From positions 1 through 26,377 of the forward strand of contig JBHHXI010000026.1 in NCBI GenBank assembly GCA_046756945.1: a stretch of 26,377 bases of DNA, written 5' to 3'. The stretch is from JACZQZ01 sp046756945 (GTDB lineage Bacteria > Pseudomonadota > Alphaproteobacteria > Rhodospirillales > 2-02-FULL-58-16). Below, in pieces: positions 7,537-15,561 of the stretch. Within the stretch, counting starts at the first letter, position 1. Every line of letters begins with the position of its first letter. The notes below the pieces were generated by a model. That model saw only the letters and a list, made by a program, of their open reading frames with translations. It had not been told where the DNA came from and did no database searches. The position numbers and the translations under genes are program-made.

Positions 7537-8538
7537 CTATTCCAGCCAACCGGGCACGGGCAGGTTCTTGGAGCGCAGGAATGCCGGGTTGAACAGCTTG
7601 CTCTGATAGCGCGAGCCGAAGTCGGCGAGGATGGTGACGATGGTGTGGCCCGGGCCCATGTCCCTGGCCAGGCGGATGGCGCCGGCCACGTTGATGCCGC
7701 TGGACCCGCCGAGGCACAGCCCTTCGTGCTCGAGCAGGTCGAAAACGATGGGCAGGGCCTCTTCGTCGGGTATCTGGTAGGCCTCGTCGACGACGGCGCC
7801 CTCCAGGTTCCTGGTGATGCGTCCCTGGCCGATGCCTTCGGTGATCGAGGACCCTTCGCCTTTCAGCTCGCCATGCTTGTAATAGTGGTAGAGCGCGGCG
7901 CCCATGGGATCGGCGATGCCGATGACCACGTCGGCGTTGCGCTCTTTCAGCGCCATGCTGATGCCGCCGAGGGTGCCTCCGGTGCCGACGGCGCAGATGA
8001 AACCGTCCACCCTGCCGTCGGTCTGCTCCCAGATCTCGGGGCCGGTGGTGCGTATGTGGCCGTCCCGGTTGGCGACGTTGTCCCACTGGTTGGCCCACAG
8101 CGCCCCGTTGGGCTCGGTCTTGGCCAGCTCCCCGGCGACCCGTTCGGAAACGTGGACGTAGTTGTTGGGGTCCTTGTACGGAACCGCCGGCACCTCGCGC
8201 ACTTCGGCGCCGATGAGGCGCAGGAAATCCTTTTTCTCCTGGGACTGGGTGTCGGGAATGACGATCACCGTGCGGTAGCCGCGGGCGTTGCCGACCAGGG
8301 CCAGGCCAATACCGGTGTTCCCCGCCGTGCCCTCGACGACCACGCCGCCGGGCTTGAGGACGCCGCGTTCCTCGGCGTCGGCGATGATAAACAGCGCCGC
8401 CCGGTCCTTGACCGAGCTTCCGGGATTGAGGAATTCGGCCTTGCCCAGGATATCGCAGCCGGTGGCCTCGGAGGCGCGGCCGAGGCGGATCAACGGCGTG
8501 TTGCCGATGGATTCGATAAAACCGTCGCGCACGTCCAT
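7537..8538 (-). CDS. cysK: Cysteine synthase A (O-acetylserine sulfhydrylase)
   Basis: This PLP enzyme makes cysteine from O-acetylserine and sulfide in the cytosol. The 333-residue product has the family start SIGNTPLIRL (10-19), the Schiff-base lysine Lys44 in NPGSSVKDRA, the substrate loop TAGNTG (71-76; the family more often has TSGNTG) and the PLP phosphate loop GTGGTLGG (185-192). A GGSSG block lies near residue 277. The ATG at 8538 fits the family start, though its ribosome site is weak. The gene lies 146 bp downstream of the Nudix gene on the same strand, across GC-rich hairpins. With metC nearby, the region has a sulfur amino-acid theme, but co-regulation is not shown. Cystathionine beta-synthase is less likely because there is no CBS extension. 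Confidence 0.92.
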   Translation of the reverse strand: MDVRDGFIESIGNTPLIRLGRASEATGCDILGKAEFLNPGSSVKDRAALFIIADAEERGVLKPGGVVVEGTAGNTGIGLALVGNARGYRTVIVIPDTQSQEKKDFLRLIGAEVREVPAVPYKDPNNYVHVSERVAGELAKTEPNGALWANQWDNVANRDGHIRTTGPEIWEQTDGRVDGFICAVGTGGTLGGISMALKERNADVVIGIADPMGAALYHYYKHGELKGEGSSITEGIGQGRITRNLEGAVVDEAYQIPDEEALPIVFDLLEHEGLCLGGSSGINVAGAIRLARDMGPGHTIVTILADFGSRYQSKLFNPAFLRSKNLPVPGWLE

Positions 8539-8629
8539 GGAGGATTCCCATGTCTGGCCCAGGGCATCGTCGCGCCGGCAGACTAGCGGCGGGTCCGGCG
8601 GCGATCAAGCGTCGCCCGGGGGAACAGGA

Positions 8630-8686
8630 GGGGTGTCCCCCCGGTTACGATGTGCGGGGGACGCCCCCGCGGCCCCCGGGGGCGTC
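8630..8686 (-). repeat. Two overlapping, mutually exclusive GC hairpins
   Basis: GACGCCCCC (8660-8668) pairs perfectly with GGGGGCGTC (8678-8686) across a 9-base loop. The same region (8656-8668) can pair instead with GGGGTGTCCCCCC (8630-8642), with one mismatch or wobble. The first hairpin covers the Nudix stop codon (8685-8687). No T-run follows, so this is either a repeated palindrome or an RNA switch-like element before cysK rather than a simple terminator. Confidence 0.5.
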
Positions 8687-9323
8687 AACGTTGGGGAGGC
8701 GTGCGCCACCGGGCGCGCAAGGTTTCGTGATTCATCGCGAACCACTGCATGGCGATGAGAGTCATGGCGTTGTTGAACCGTCCCTCGTCCAGCCACCGCA
8801 AGGCCTCGGCGGCCGGCGCCGCGAGGACGCGGATGTCCTCGTGCTCCTCGGTCAGGCCGTGAATGCCGCCGGCGTTCCGGGCGTCGACCCGGCCGCAGAA
8901 GACGAACAGCGATTCCGAGGTGCCGCCGGGGCTGACCAGGTAGTGGCAGACGGGGACGATTTCGCCGATTTCGCAGCCGGCCTCCTCCACCGCCTCGCGC
9001 CGCGCCACCTCTTCGGGGGATTCGCCGTCCTCGATGATGCCGGCGATGCATTCCACCAGCCACGGTGAAAACCCGGCGCCGAACCAGGGCGAGGACCCGG
9101 CCGCCAGCGCGCCGCAGCGGAACTGTTCGATGAACACCAGGGTTTCCAGGTCGGGATCGTAGAGCAGGGTGGCCACGGCGTGGCCGCGTTCGAAGATCTC
9201 GCGGGTCAACTCGTCGCTCCAGCCGCCCTCGAACAGGCGGTGCCTGAGGCGATAGCGGTCGATGCGGAAGTAGCCTTCGAACGGCGTGGTCTTTTCGATG
9301 ATGTCGACGTCGTCCCGGGTCAT
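8685..9323 (-). CDS. Nudix hydrolase, ADP-ribose pyrophosphatase type
   Basis: This enzyme hydrolyses a nucleoside diphosphate linked to another group, most likely ADP-ribose to AMP and ribose phosphate. The 212-residue product has a complete Nudix box: G95, E101, then R109-E110, E113-E114 and G116 (pattern G-x5-E-x7-REUxEExGU). About 80 residues of dimerising N-terminal domain precede it, as in the NudF/TrgB group. The C-terminal part holds acidic segments (TEEHEDIRVL) of the kind that carry the catalytic base in ADP-ribose pyrophosphatases. The ATG at 9323 has GGGAGG just upstream. It is divergent from the hydrolase-OsmC gene and upstream of cysK. Confidence 0.88.
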   Translation of the reverse strand: MTRDDVDIIEKTTPFEGYFRIDRYRLRHRLFEGGWSDELTREIFERGHAVATLLYDPDLETLVFIEQFRCGALAAGSSPWFGAGFSPWLVECIAGIIEDGESPEEVARREAVEEAGCEIGEIVPVCHYLVSPGGTSESLFVFCGRVDARNAGGIHGLTEEHEDIRVLAAPAAEALRWLDEGRFNNAMTLIAMQWFAMNHETLRARWRTPPQR

Positions 9324-9510
9324 GGGGCCTCCCGCGTTGATGGGTTATCGGGTGGCGGCGCGGCGCCCCCGCTCCGGTCCTTTGTCGGTGACGGGGGGCC
9401 GTTTGTCCAGTTCGCCGGAAGGATTTCAGGGACAACCCCGGTTGCGCGCGGCTACGATGCGCTTTGCGGGGCGGCGGCCATGGTGGCGGCGGAATGGAGG
9501 AGCGGATGTC

Positions 9511-10761
9511 ATGAGCGCACAAAGAAGCGAAAAGGTCACATTCACCGGCGGCCAGGGGGTGGAGCTCGCGGCCAGGCTCGATCTCCCCGAAGGGCCGGCG
9601 AAGGCGTACGCCCTGTTCGCCCACTGTTTCACCTGTTCCAAGGACATCTTCGCCGCGGCGCGCATCGCCGGGGCGCTGGCGGAGCGCGGTTTCGCGGTCT
9701 TGCGTTTCGACTTCACCGGGCTGGGTCACAGCGAGGGCGAGTTCGCCAACACCAATTTTTCGTCCAACCTGGAGGACCTGGAGGCGGCGGCGGAATTCCT
9801 GCGCGCAAACCATCAGGCGCCGAAGATTCTCATCGGCCACAGCCTGGGCGGCGCCGCGGTCCTCGCCGCCGCCGCACGGGTGCCCGAGGCGGCGGCCGTG
9901 GTCACCATCGCGGCGCCCTTCGAGCCCGCCCACGTGGCCGCGAATTTCACCGACGCCATAGCCGAGATCGAGGCCAAGGGGGAGGCCGAGGTCTCCCTGG
10001 GCGGCCGGCCGTTCCGCATCCAAAAGCACTTCCTGGACGATATCTCGGCGCACAATATGGGCGCCGCCATCGGCAACCTGCGCAAGGCGCTGCTGATCTT
10101 CCACGGGCCCCGGGACAGGACGGTCGGCATCGACAACGCCGCGCATATTTTCGGGGCGGCCAAGCACCCCAAGAGCTTCTTCTCCCTCGATGACGCCGAC
10201 CACCTGTTGAGCCGCCGCGCCGACGCGGTGTACGTGGCCGAGGTCATCGCCGCCTGGGCGGCGCGCTACGTGGACGGGGCGGCCGACGAACGGCCGCCGC
10301 CGGCGCCCTCCGCCGGACCCGGCACCGTCGTCGTCGCGGAGACGGGCGAGGGCAGGTTCGCCCAGGCCATATCGGTGGGCGGCAAACACGCGCTCGCCGC
10401 CGACGAGCCGGCGCGGTACGACGGCAACGACACCGGGCCTTCGCCCTATGACCTGCTCCTCGCCGGGTTGGGCGCGTGCACCAACATGACCCTGCGCATG
10501 TACGCCCAGCGCAAGGGTCTGGCCATTGAGCGCATCGCCGTGACCCTGAAGCACGAAAAGATCCATGCCGAGGACTGCGCGGACTGCGAAACCCGCGAAG
10601 GCAGGATCGACCGCATCGAGCGCGAGATCGAAATCACCGGCGACGTGGACGAGGCGGCGCGCGAGCGCCTGCTCGAGATCGCCGACAAGTGCCCCGTCCA
10701 CCGGACCCTGCATTCCGAAGTGCTGGTCGAAAGCCGCCTCAAAGGATTGGACACGGGATAA
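9511..10761 (+). CDS. Bifunctional alpha/beta hydrolase - OsmC fusion protein
   Basis: The product has 416 residues in two domains. The N-terminal alpha/beta hydrolase (about 8-255) has the nucleophile elbow GHSLGG (109-114, Ser111) and a catalytic-type His231 in DADHLL. The C-terminal OsmC/Ohr-like domain (about 270-412) has the paired peroxidatic cysteines Cys323 (GACTNMTL) and Cys394 (DKCPVH). OsmC proteins reduce organic hydroperoxides. A hydrolase releasing hydroperoxy-acyl products to the OsmC domain is plausible but inferred. The ATG at 9511 has GGAGGAG 8 bases upstream. The fusion is a known architecture in Proteobacteria. The gene is transcribed away from the Nudix gene, with 187 bp between the two starts. 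Confidence 0.92.
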   Translation: MSAQRSEKVTFTGGQGVELAARLDLPEGPAKAYALFAHCFTCSKDIFAAARIAGALAERGFAVLRFDFTGLGHSEGEFANTNFSSNLEDLEAAAEFLRANHQAPKILIGHSLGGAAVLAAAARVPEAAAVVTIAAPFEPAHVAANFTDAIAEIEAKGEAEVSLGGRPFRIQKHFLDDISAHNMGAAIGNLRKALLIFHGPRDRTVGIDNAAHIFGAAKHPKSFFSLDDADHLLSRRADAVYVAEVIAAWAARYVDGAADERPPPAPSAGPGTVVVAETGEGRFAQAISVGGKHALAADEPARYDGNDTGPSPYDLLLAGLGACTNMTLRMYAQRKGLAIERIAVTLKHEKIHAEDCADCETREGRIDRIEREIEITGDVDEAARERLLEIADKCPVHRTLHSEVLVESRLKGLDTG

Positions 10762-10796
10762 CCTGCGCGTCCGCGCGGTCGCCGGTGCGATTTTTC

Positions 10797-10836
10797 ATCC
10801 GTGTCCATTCGTGTTTATCCCCGTCCATTCGTGTTC
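10797..10836 (+). repeat. Tandem 20-bp intergenic repeat (two copies)
   Basis: Two consecutive 20-base units, 10797-10816 and 10817-10836, match at 17 of 20 positions. Both contain GTCCATTCGTGTT. A third copy lies inverted downstream at 10889-10908. This type of CGTGTCCATTCGTG repeat resembles intergenic repeats I associate with various environmental bacteria. It carries no open reading frame of its own. Confidence 0.7.
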
Positions 10837-10888
10837 GATGGCGACCGTTCGCCGTCGGTCGAAATGCGCGTGATCGTTTGACACGGAC

Positions 10889-10908
10889 GAACACAGATGG
10901 ACACGGAT
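10889..10908 (-). repeat. Inverted copy of the 20-bp intergenic repeat
   Basis: GAACACAGATGGACACGGAT is close to the reverse complement of the units at 10797-10836. A partial extra copy (GACACGGACGAACAC) lies just upstream at 10880-10894. With the tandem units it can fold into a large imperfect hairpin around 10837-10888. Confidence 0.65.
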
Positions 10909-10948
10909 AAACAACGAAAACGAGCGCCGGATCAAAATTCTTAGCTAG

Positions 10949-11015
10949 CCTCCGCGTACCTCAGCGCCCTCGGCGTTGAAAAATTTAAATGCCGAGGGGG
11001 CAGAGGACACCGAGG
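10949..11015. repeat. Long imperfect hairpin repeat (CCTC...CCCTCGGC type)
   Basis: CCTCAGCGCCCTCGGC (10959-10974) pairs with GCCGAGGGGGCAGAGG (10991-11006) at 14 of 16 positions, around an A/T-rich 16-base loop. Outer bases (CCTCCGCG against CACCGAGG) extend the stem. When read through, such elements give spurious peptides containing NAEGAE, a pattern I recognise from intergenic palindromes rather than from real proteins. It may be a dispersed REP-like repeat. Confidence 0.65.
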
Positions 11016-11081
11016 AAGACAAGTGCGCGACGCGTTCGCGCGTTTCTTTCTCACGGGGCTCGGAATGTTCCGGTTCGTGTA

Positions 11082-11543
11082 TCAGGCGGCGAAGCGGCCC
11101 CAGGCGGCGACGGCCGACGTGATCAGGCCGAGCACCAGATTGACGGCGACGATGCGGCGCATGAGGGCCAGGTGCCCGCCGGCCTCGCCGCCGCCGGCCA
11201 GCGCGCTTTGGAAGCGCCGGAACGGCACCGCGTACAGGAAAACGAAAAGGGCGATCATCACCCACCCGAGCGCGTGCATGACATGCACGTGGACGCCGGC
11301 GTCGGCGAAGCCGCCGAAGGCGGCGAACACCATGGCATACCCGGTGGCGGGCAGGACGATCACCGCGGCCCACACCCAGGTGAAAAAGCGGGGGAACACG
11401 GTATTCCACAAGCGCGGCCGCTGGGGCGGCTCGAGGACGCCCAGGGACGGCCGCAGGACCATGTAGGCGAAGAACATGCCGCCCACCCAGACGATGGCGG
11501 CAAGCACATGGAGGACGCTGGCGAAGGCGGAAATGTCGGGCAT
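11082..11543 (-). CDS. CopD-like integral membrane protein
   Basis: The product has 153 residues and four predicted membrane helices. The order is SVLHVLAAIVWVGGMFFAYMVL near the N-terminus, FTWVWAAVIVLPATGYAMVFAAF, a helix starting at VMHALGWVMIALFVFLYAVPF, and a C-terminal helix with AVNLVLGLITSAVA. The first-helix pattern H-x5-WVGG and the HVMHALG histidines resemble the CopD copper-resistance/DUF family of small heme- or copper-associated membrane proteins. Function is unproven. The ATG at 11543 is preferred over a TTG at 11570 because AGGGG lies upstream and the shorter form starts near the first helix. The gene stands alone downstream of the dnaE2 terminator. Confidence 0.75.
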   Translation of the reverse strand: MPDISAFASVLHVLAAIVWVGGMFFAYMVLRPSLGVLEPPQRPRLWNTVFPRFFTWVWAAVIVLPATGYAMVFAAFGGFADAGVHVHVMHALGWVMIALFVFLYAVPFRRFQSALAGGGEAGGHLALMRRIVAVNLVLGLITSAVAAWGRFAA

Positions 11544-11663
11544 CGGTACGGGCCCCTGATTGCCGGGCAACGGGTGTCCATCTCAGTTGGGTATCACCCG
11601 CCGCGCATCAAGGGCTAGTTTCGTCCGTCGGGGCGGCGGCCCGCGATCACGGGCTCCTCATGT

Positions 11664-11684
11664 CAAAACGACCCGGTCGTTTTG
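11664..11684 (-). terminator. Intrinsic terminator after dnaE2
   Basis: CAAAACGAC (11664-11672) and GTCGTTTTG (11676-11684) form a perfect 9-bp stem with a 3-base loop. It lies 3 bases after the dnaE2 stop codon. On the minus strand the 3' arm carries the T-run. It marks the end of the SOS mutagenesis operon. Confidence 0.75.
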
Positions 11685-11687
11685 CTG

Positions 11688-14600
11688 TTAATGGAAGTCC
11701 CGGCAGTCGATCGTGATCGATCGTTCGCCGGCGGACGGCCGGGCGTCCGCGTCCAGGCGTCGAAGGAGGGGGGTGAGGTCGAACAGTTTTTGCGCCGGCA
11801 CGTGGATGACGATGCCCTCGCGCTGGACGCGCCCCTGGACGCCGAGCAGGCCGGCGCTCAGGCCCGCCTTGCGGAAGCGCTCGAAGACGTCGGGCCAGAC
11901 GATCAGGTTGGCGATGCCGGTTTCGTCCTCGATGGTGATGAAGACGACGCCCTTGGCGGTGCCGGGGCGCTGGCGGGTGATGACCAGCCCCGCCACCTTC
12001 ACCGGCCGGCCGTTCTCAAGGCGCCCGAGGCCGCCGCAGGCCATGAAACCGCGGCCGCCAAGCGCGTCGCGCAGCAGGGCCAGGGGATGGGCCTTGAGGG
12101 ACAGGCGCAGGGCGCGGTAGTCGTCGGCCACCTGTTCGCCCAGGGCCGTTGCGGGCAGCGCCACCCGGGGTTCGTTCGCGGCCTCGCACCCGTCCGCGGC
12201 GGCGAACAGCGGCAGCGCGCTTTCCTCCATGCCCCGCGCCGTCCACAACGCCCGGCGCCGGTCGAGGCCCAGGGAGCCGAAGGCGTCGGCGCGGGCCAGG
12301 GTCTCCAGGGCCGCCCGGCCGACGCCCGCCCGCCGCCGGACCGCCCCCATGTCCCGGTAGCCGCCGCCGCGCGCCGCCACCACCGCCCCGGCGTCCGCGG
12401 AGGCCAGCCCCTTGACCTGGCGAAGACCCAGGCGCAGCGCGACGGCCGTTCCGTTTTCCCCGGGTTCCCCGGCCTCCAGCGTGCAGTCCCAGTGGCTCGC
12501 ATTGACGTCCACCGGGCGCACCTCGACGCCGTGCCCGCGGGCGTCGCGGACGATCTGGGCGGGGGCGTAGAAGCCCATGGGCTGGCTGTTCAAAAGGGCG
12601 GTGGCGAAGGCGGCCGGATAATGGCATTTGAGCCAGGACGAGACATAGACGAGGAGGGCGAAGCTGGCGGCGTGGGACTCGGGAAAGCCGTAATCGGCGA
12701 AGCCTTCGATCTGGCGGAAGCACCGTTCGGCGAAATCCCGCCCATAGCCCCTGGCCAACATGCCGTCGGTGAACTTTTCGCGGAAGCTGTGGATGTCTCC
12801 GAAGCGGCGGAAGGTGGCCATGGCGCGGCGCAGGGCGTCGGCCTCGGCCGGGGTGAAGCCGGCGGCGACGATGGCGATCCGCATGGCCTGCTCCTGGAAC
12901 AGGGGCACGCCGAGGGTCTTGCCGAGCACCCGGCGCAGCTCCCGGGACGGGTACTCCACCGCCTCGATGCCGGCGCGGCGGCGCAAATACGGATGCACCA
13001 TGTCGCCCTGGATGGGCCCCGGACGCACGATCGCCACCTCGATCACCAGGTCGTAGAAATTGCGCGGCTTGAGGCGCGGCAGCATGCTCATCTGGGCCCG
13101 GCTCTCGACCTGGAAGACGCCCAGGGAATCGCCGCGGCACAGCATCCCGTAGACGGCCGCGTCCTCGGCCGGCACGGTGGCCAGGGTGAGCTTTCGGCCG
13201 TGATGGCGTTCGATAAGGTCGAAGGCCTTGCGCACGCAGGTGAGCATGCCCAGCCCAAGGACGTCGATCTTGAGGATGCCGAGCACGTCCAGGTCGTCCT
13301 TGTCCCATTCGATGACGGTGCGCCCGGCCATGGCCGCGTTGGCGATGGGCACCACCTCGCTGAGCAGGCTCCGGGTGATCACCATGCCGCCGGTGTGCTG
13401 GGAAAGGTGCCGGGGGAAGCCGATCAGCTCCCGGGCCAGGGCCATGACCATCTTTACGGTGCGGTCGCCGGGGTCCAGCCCCGCCTCGCGGATGTGGGCG
13501 TCCGTGACTTCGTCCCAGGGGCGCCGCCAGGCGGCCCGTTGCAGGGCGACGATGGAATCTTCGGAAAGCCCCATCGCCTTGCCCACCTCGCGCAGCGCGC
13601 TTTTGGCGCGGTAGGTGATGACGGTGGCGGTCATGCCGGCGCGCCGGCGGCCGTATTTGGCGTAGATGTACTGGATGACCTCTTCGCGCCGCTCGTGCTC
13701 GAAGTCGACGTCGATGTCGGGGGGCTCGTTGCGCTCGGCGCTGACGAAGCGTTCGAACAAAAGGTCGATGCGCTCGGGATCGACCGCCGTTACGCCCAGG
13801 CAGTAGCAGACGGCCGAGTTGGCCGCCGAGCCCCGGCCCTGGCACAGGATCCCCCGGCCCCTGGCGAAGCGGACGATGTCGTGCACGGTCAGGAAGTAGG
13901 GGGCGAAGGCGAGGGCGCCGATGAGCTCCAGTTCGCGTTCGATCTGCCCCCTGACCTTCTCCGGCACGCCGCCGGGGTAGCGCCCGGCCGCCCCTGCCCA
14001 GGTGAGACGGACCAGTTCGTCGTGGGGGGTGCGGCCGTCGGCGACCGGATCGACGGGATACTCGTAGCGCAGCTCGTCCAGGCTGAAGGCGCAGCGTTCG
14101 GCGATTTCGGCCGTGCGGGCGACGGCGCCCGGATAGTCGCGGAACAGCCGCGCCATCTCCCCCGGCGGCTTCAGGTGGCGCTCGGCGTTGGCGAACAGGC
14201 GGAAGCCGGCGTCGTGGATGGTGCGGTGCTCGCGGATGCAGGTGAGCACGTCCTGCAGGGGCCGGCGCCGGGCCGTGTGCGCATGCACGTCGTTGGTCGC
14301 CACCAGGGGCGTGCGGCAGTGCTCGGCGAGCCCGGCAAGGGCGGCTAGGCGGCGGGCGTCGTCGCCACGATAAAGATTGTGCGCAACGAGGTAGAGATGC
14401 TTCTTGAAGTGATTCCTTAACTTCTTCAGGGTTTCGGCGAAGGCCGTATCGGGGGCCGCAGGAGGCAGGGCAAGGATGATCTGGCCCTCGCCGCCGGCGA
14501 ATTCTCCGCCGTGGATAATATCGTCCATGGCGAGCCGGCACTGGCCCTTGGGCGCGCGGCGCTTGCCGAGGGTGAGCAGGCGCGCGAGGCGGCCATACGC

Positions 14601-14852
14601 CGCCCGGCCGGTGGGAAAGCACAGCAGGGAGGGGGCGTCGGCGAGGTCGAGCCGCGTCCCGACGACCAGGCGGATGCCCGCCTGCCTGGCGGCGGCGTGG
14701 GCGCGCACCACGCCGGCAAGGGTGTTGCGGTCGGTGATGGCGATCGCCCTGTGGCCGAGGGCGGCGGCGCCCAGCACCAGTTCCTCGGGGTGCGAGGCGC
14801 CGCGCAGGAAACTGAAGTTGCTGCTCACCTGAAGCTCGGCGTAGGCGGTCAT
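11688..14852 (-). CDS. dnaE2: Error-prone DNA polymerase III alpha subunit DnaE2 (ImuC)
   Basis: This is the catalytic polymerase of the ImuA-ImuB-DnaE2 mutasome, which copies damaged DNA in the SOS response and causes mutations. The 1054-residue length is typical; replicative DnaE1 is longer. A PHP domain occupies about residues 1-210 (AITDRNTLAGVV near the start). The palm active site contains PDIDVDF (378-384; Asp379, Asp381 and Asp383). The conserved RPGPIQGDMVHPYLRR block and the YGFPESHAASFALLVY block follow. A C-terminal OB-like region includes ITRQRPGTAKGVVFITIEDETG. The ATG at 14852 is only 13 bp after the vapC stop codon, and the likely ribosome site (TAGGA) overlaps that stop. dnaE2 therefore appears translationally tied to an inserted toxin-antitoxin pair. 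Confidence 0.95.
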   Translation of the reverse strand: MTAYAELQVSSNFSFLRGASHPEELVLGAAALGHRAIAITDRNTLAGVVRAHAAARQAGIRLVVGTRLDLADAPSLLCFPTGRAAYGRLARLLTLGKRRAPKGQCRLAMDDIIHGGEFAGGEGQIILALPPAAPDTAFAETLKKLRNHFKKHLYLVAHNLYRGDDARRLAALAGLAEHCRTPLVATNDVHAHTARRRPLQDVLTCIREHRTIHDAGFRLFANAERHLKPPGEMARLFRDYPGAVARTAEIAERCAFSLDELRYEYPVDPVADGRTPHDELVRLTWAGAAGRYPGGVPEKVRGQIERELELIGALAFAPYFLTVHDIVRFARGRGILCQGRGSAANSAVCYCLGVTAVDPERIDLLFERFVSAERNEPPDIDVDFEHERREEVIQYIYAKYGRRRAGMTATVITYRAKSALREVGKAMGLSEDSIVALQRAAWRRPWDEVTDAHIREAGLDPGDRTVKMVMALARELIGFPRHLSQHTGGMVITRSLLSEVVPIANAAMAGRTVIEWDKDDLDVLGILKIDVLGLGMLTCVRKAFDLIERHHGRKLTLATVPAEDAAVYGMLCRGDSLGVFQVESRAQMSMLPRLKPRNFYDLVIEVAIVRPGPIQGDMVHPYLRRRAGIEAVEYPSRELRRVLGKTLGVPLFQEQAMRIAIVAAGFTPAEADALRRAMATFRRFGDIHSFREKFTDGMLARGYGRDFAERCFRQIEGFADYGFPESHAASFALLVYVSSWLKCHYPAAFATALLNSQPMGFYAPAQIVRDARGHGVEVRPVDVNASHWDCTLEAGEPGENGTAVALRLGLRQVKGLASADAGAVVAARGGGYRDMGAVRRRAGVGRAALETLARADAFGSLGLDRRRALWTARGMEESALPLFAAADGCEAANEPRVALPATALGEQVADDYRALRLSLKAHPLALLRDALGGRGFMACGGLGRLENGRPVKVAGLVITRQRPGTAKGVVFITIEDETGIANLIVWPDVFERFRKAGLSAGLLGVQGRVQREGIVIHVPAQKLFDLTPLLRRLDADARPSAGERSITIDCRDFH

Positions 14853-14865
14853 GGCGCCAATGGTC

Positions 14866-15294
14866 CTACGCCGAAAAACCGGGGTCGCCGAGGTACCGCA
14901 CCAGGCGTTCGAACTCGGTATCCCGCACGGCTTTGCAGAGTTTTTCGTCGGCCGTAATCAGGACTCCATCGGCGATGTCCGCGCAGACAATGTAGAGACA
15001 GTCATAAACGGGATATTTGATTGCCATGGCGATGGCGAGGGCGTGGCCGGTCAGGCCCGCCGATGGGTACAATTGGGTCATAAGGCTCGGTAGGACCTGC
15101 ACCATGGCCCTCGCGTGGTCCTGTCCGATTTCGCGGTCCCGCCATTTCTTGAAGGCGACGTGCGCGACCTCCTGAATGATCCAGTCTGGAGCCAACAACC
15201 GGGAGGCATGGTCGAGCAAGCGCAGGGCCTCCGCCCGCAGGATTTCCCGCACGAACCATTTTGCCGCCACACTGGCGTCGACCACATAGTTCAT
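14866..15294 (-). CDS. vapC: VapC-family PIN-domain ribonuclease toxin
   Basis: PIN toxins are Mg2+-dependent RNases that cleave tRNA, rRNA or mRNA and are held inactive by their antitoxin. The 142-residue product has the complete acidic set of the PIN active site: Asp6 (VVDASVAAKW), Glu42 (IIQEVAHV), Asp98 (YPVYDCLY) and Asp116 (LITADEKL). It therefore looks intact and active. Its ATG overlaps the stop codon of the antitoxin gene by 4 bases (ATGA), the usual coupling in these modules. It sits between imuB and dnaE2. The RNA target cannot be predicted from sequence. A FitB label is equally possible. Confidence 0.93.
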   Translation of the reverse strand: MNYVVDASVAAKWFVREILRAEALRLLDHASRLLAPDWIIQEVAHVAFKKWRDREIGQDHARAMVQVLPSLMTQLYPSAGLTGHALAIAMAIKYPVYDCLYIVCADIADGVLITADEKLCKAVRDTEFERLVRYLGDPGFSA

Positions 15295-15524
15295 CGGTCG
15301 CGGAATTCCCGGATGATCTTCGTGCTGTCGGTCTGCTCCACATCGGGAGTCATGGCGGAGATGCGATCGGCGATGGCGAGCAGTTCCTCGGGGCTTTTAC
15401 GGTTTGCGGCCTGTTTGAGAAGCTCGCGCAGCTCGGCTTCCAGCGAACGGCCGTTGTCCTTCGCCTTTTTCTTCAGGCGCTCGACGACTTTGTCATCGAG
15501 GTTGCGGATGGTCAGGTTGGCCAT
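15291..15524 (-). CDS. vapB: VapB/FitA-type ribbon-helix-helix antitoxin
   Basis: The product is a 77-residue antitoxin and likely autorepressor. The N-terminus MANLTIRNLDDKVVERLKKKA is a FitA/RHH strand-helix signature, and a second helix follows (GRSLEAELRELLKQ). A C-terminal tail with IIREFRDR is the likely VapC-blocking segment, with an arginine that would enter the active site. The ATG at 15524 is chosen because GAGGA lies 9 bases upstream. The GTG at 15533 would leave no spacing. The gene is followed by vapC with a 4-base overlap and preceded by a palindromic operator. It lies 70 bp after imuB. Confidence 0.92.
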   Translation of the reverse strand: MANLTIRNLDDKVVERLKKKAKDNGRSLEAELRELLKQAANRKSPEELLAIADRISAMTPDVEQTDSTKIIREFRDR

Positions 15525-15541
15525 TGGGGTCACTCCTCTGT

Positions 15542-15561
15542 TGCTAGCATAATGCTAGCAT
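15542..15561 (-). promoter_or_regulatory. Palindromic operator of vapBC
   Basis: TGCTAGCAT-A-ATGCTAGCA (15542-15560) is a perfect 19-bp inverted repeat with one central base. It is built of two smaller palindromes whose centres are 11 bp apart, one DNA turn. It lies 17 bp upstream of the vapB start codon, where VapB-VapC complexes typically bind to repress their own promoter. The TATGCT hexamers within it resemble -10 boxes. Confidence 0.75.

Noticed and set aside
10945..11409. Minus-strand frame ending in an FKFFNAEGAE-like peptide
   Set aside because: Its C-terminal part is a translated intergenic hairpin repeat and the rest is a shadow of the CopD-like gene.
11682..14348. 888-codon open frame on the plus strand opposite dnaE2
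   Set aside because: It is antisense to a well-conserved polymerase and results from the lack of stop codons in GC-rich DNA. Its composition is typical of a shadow frame, and it has no recognisable domain.
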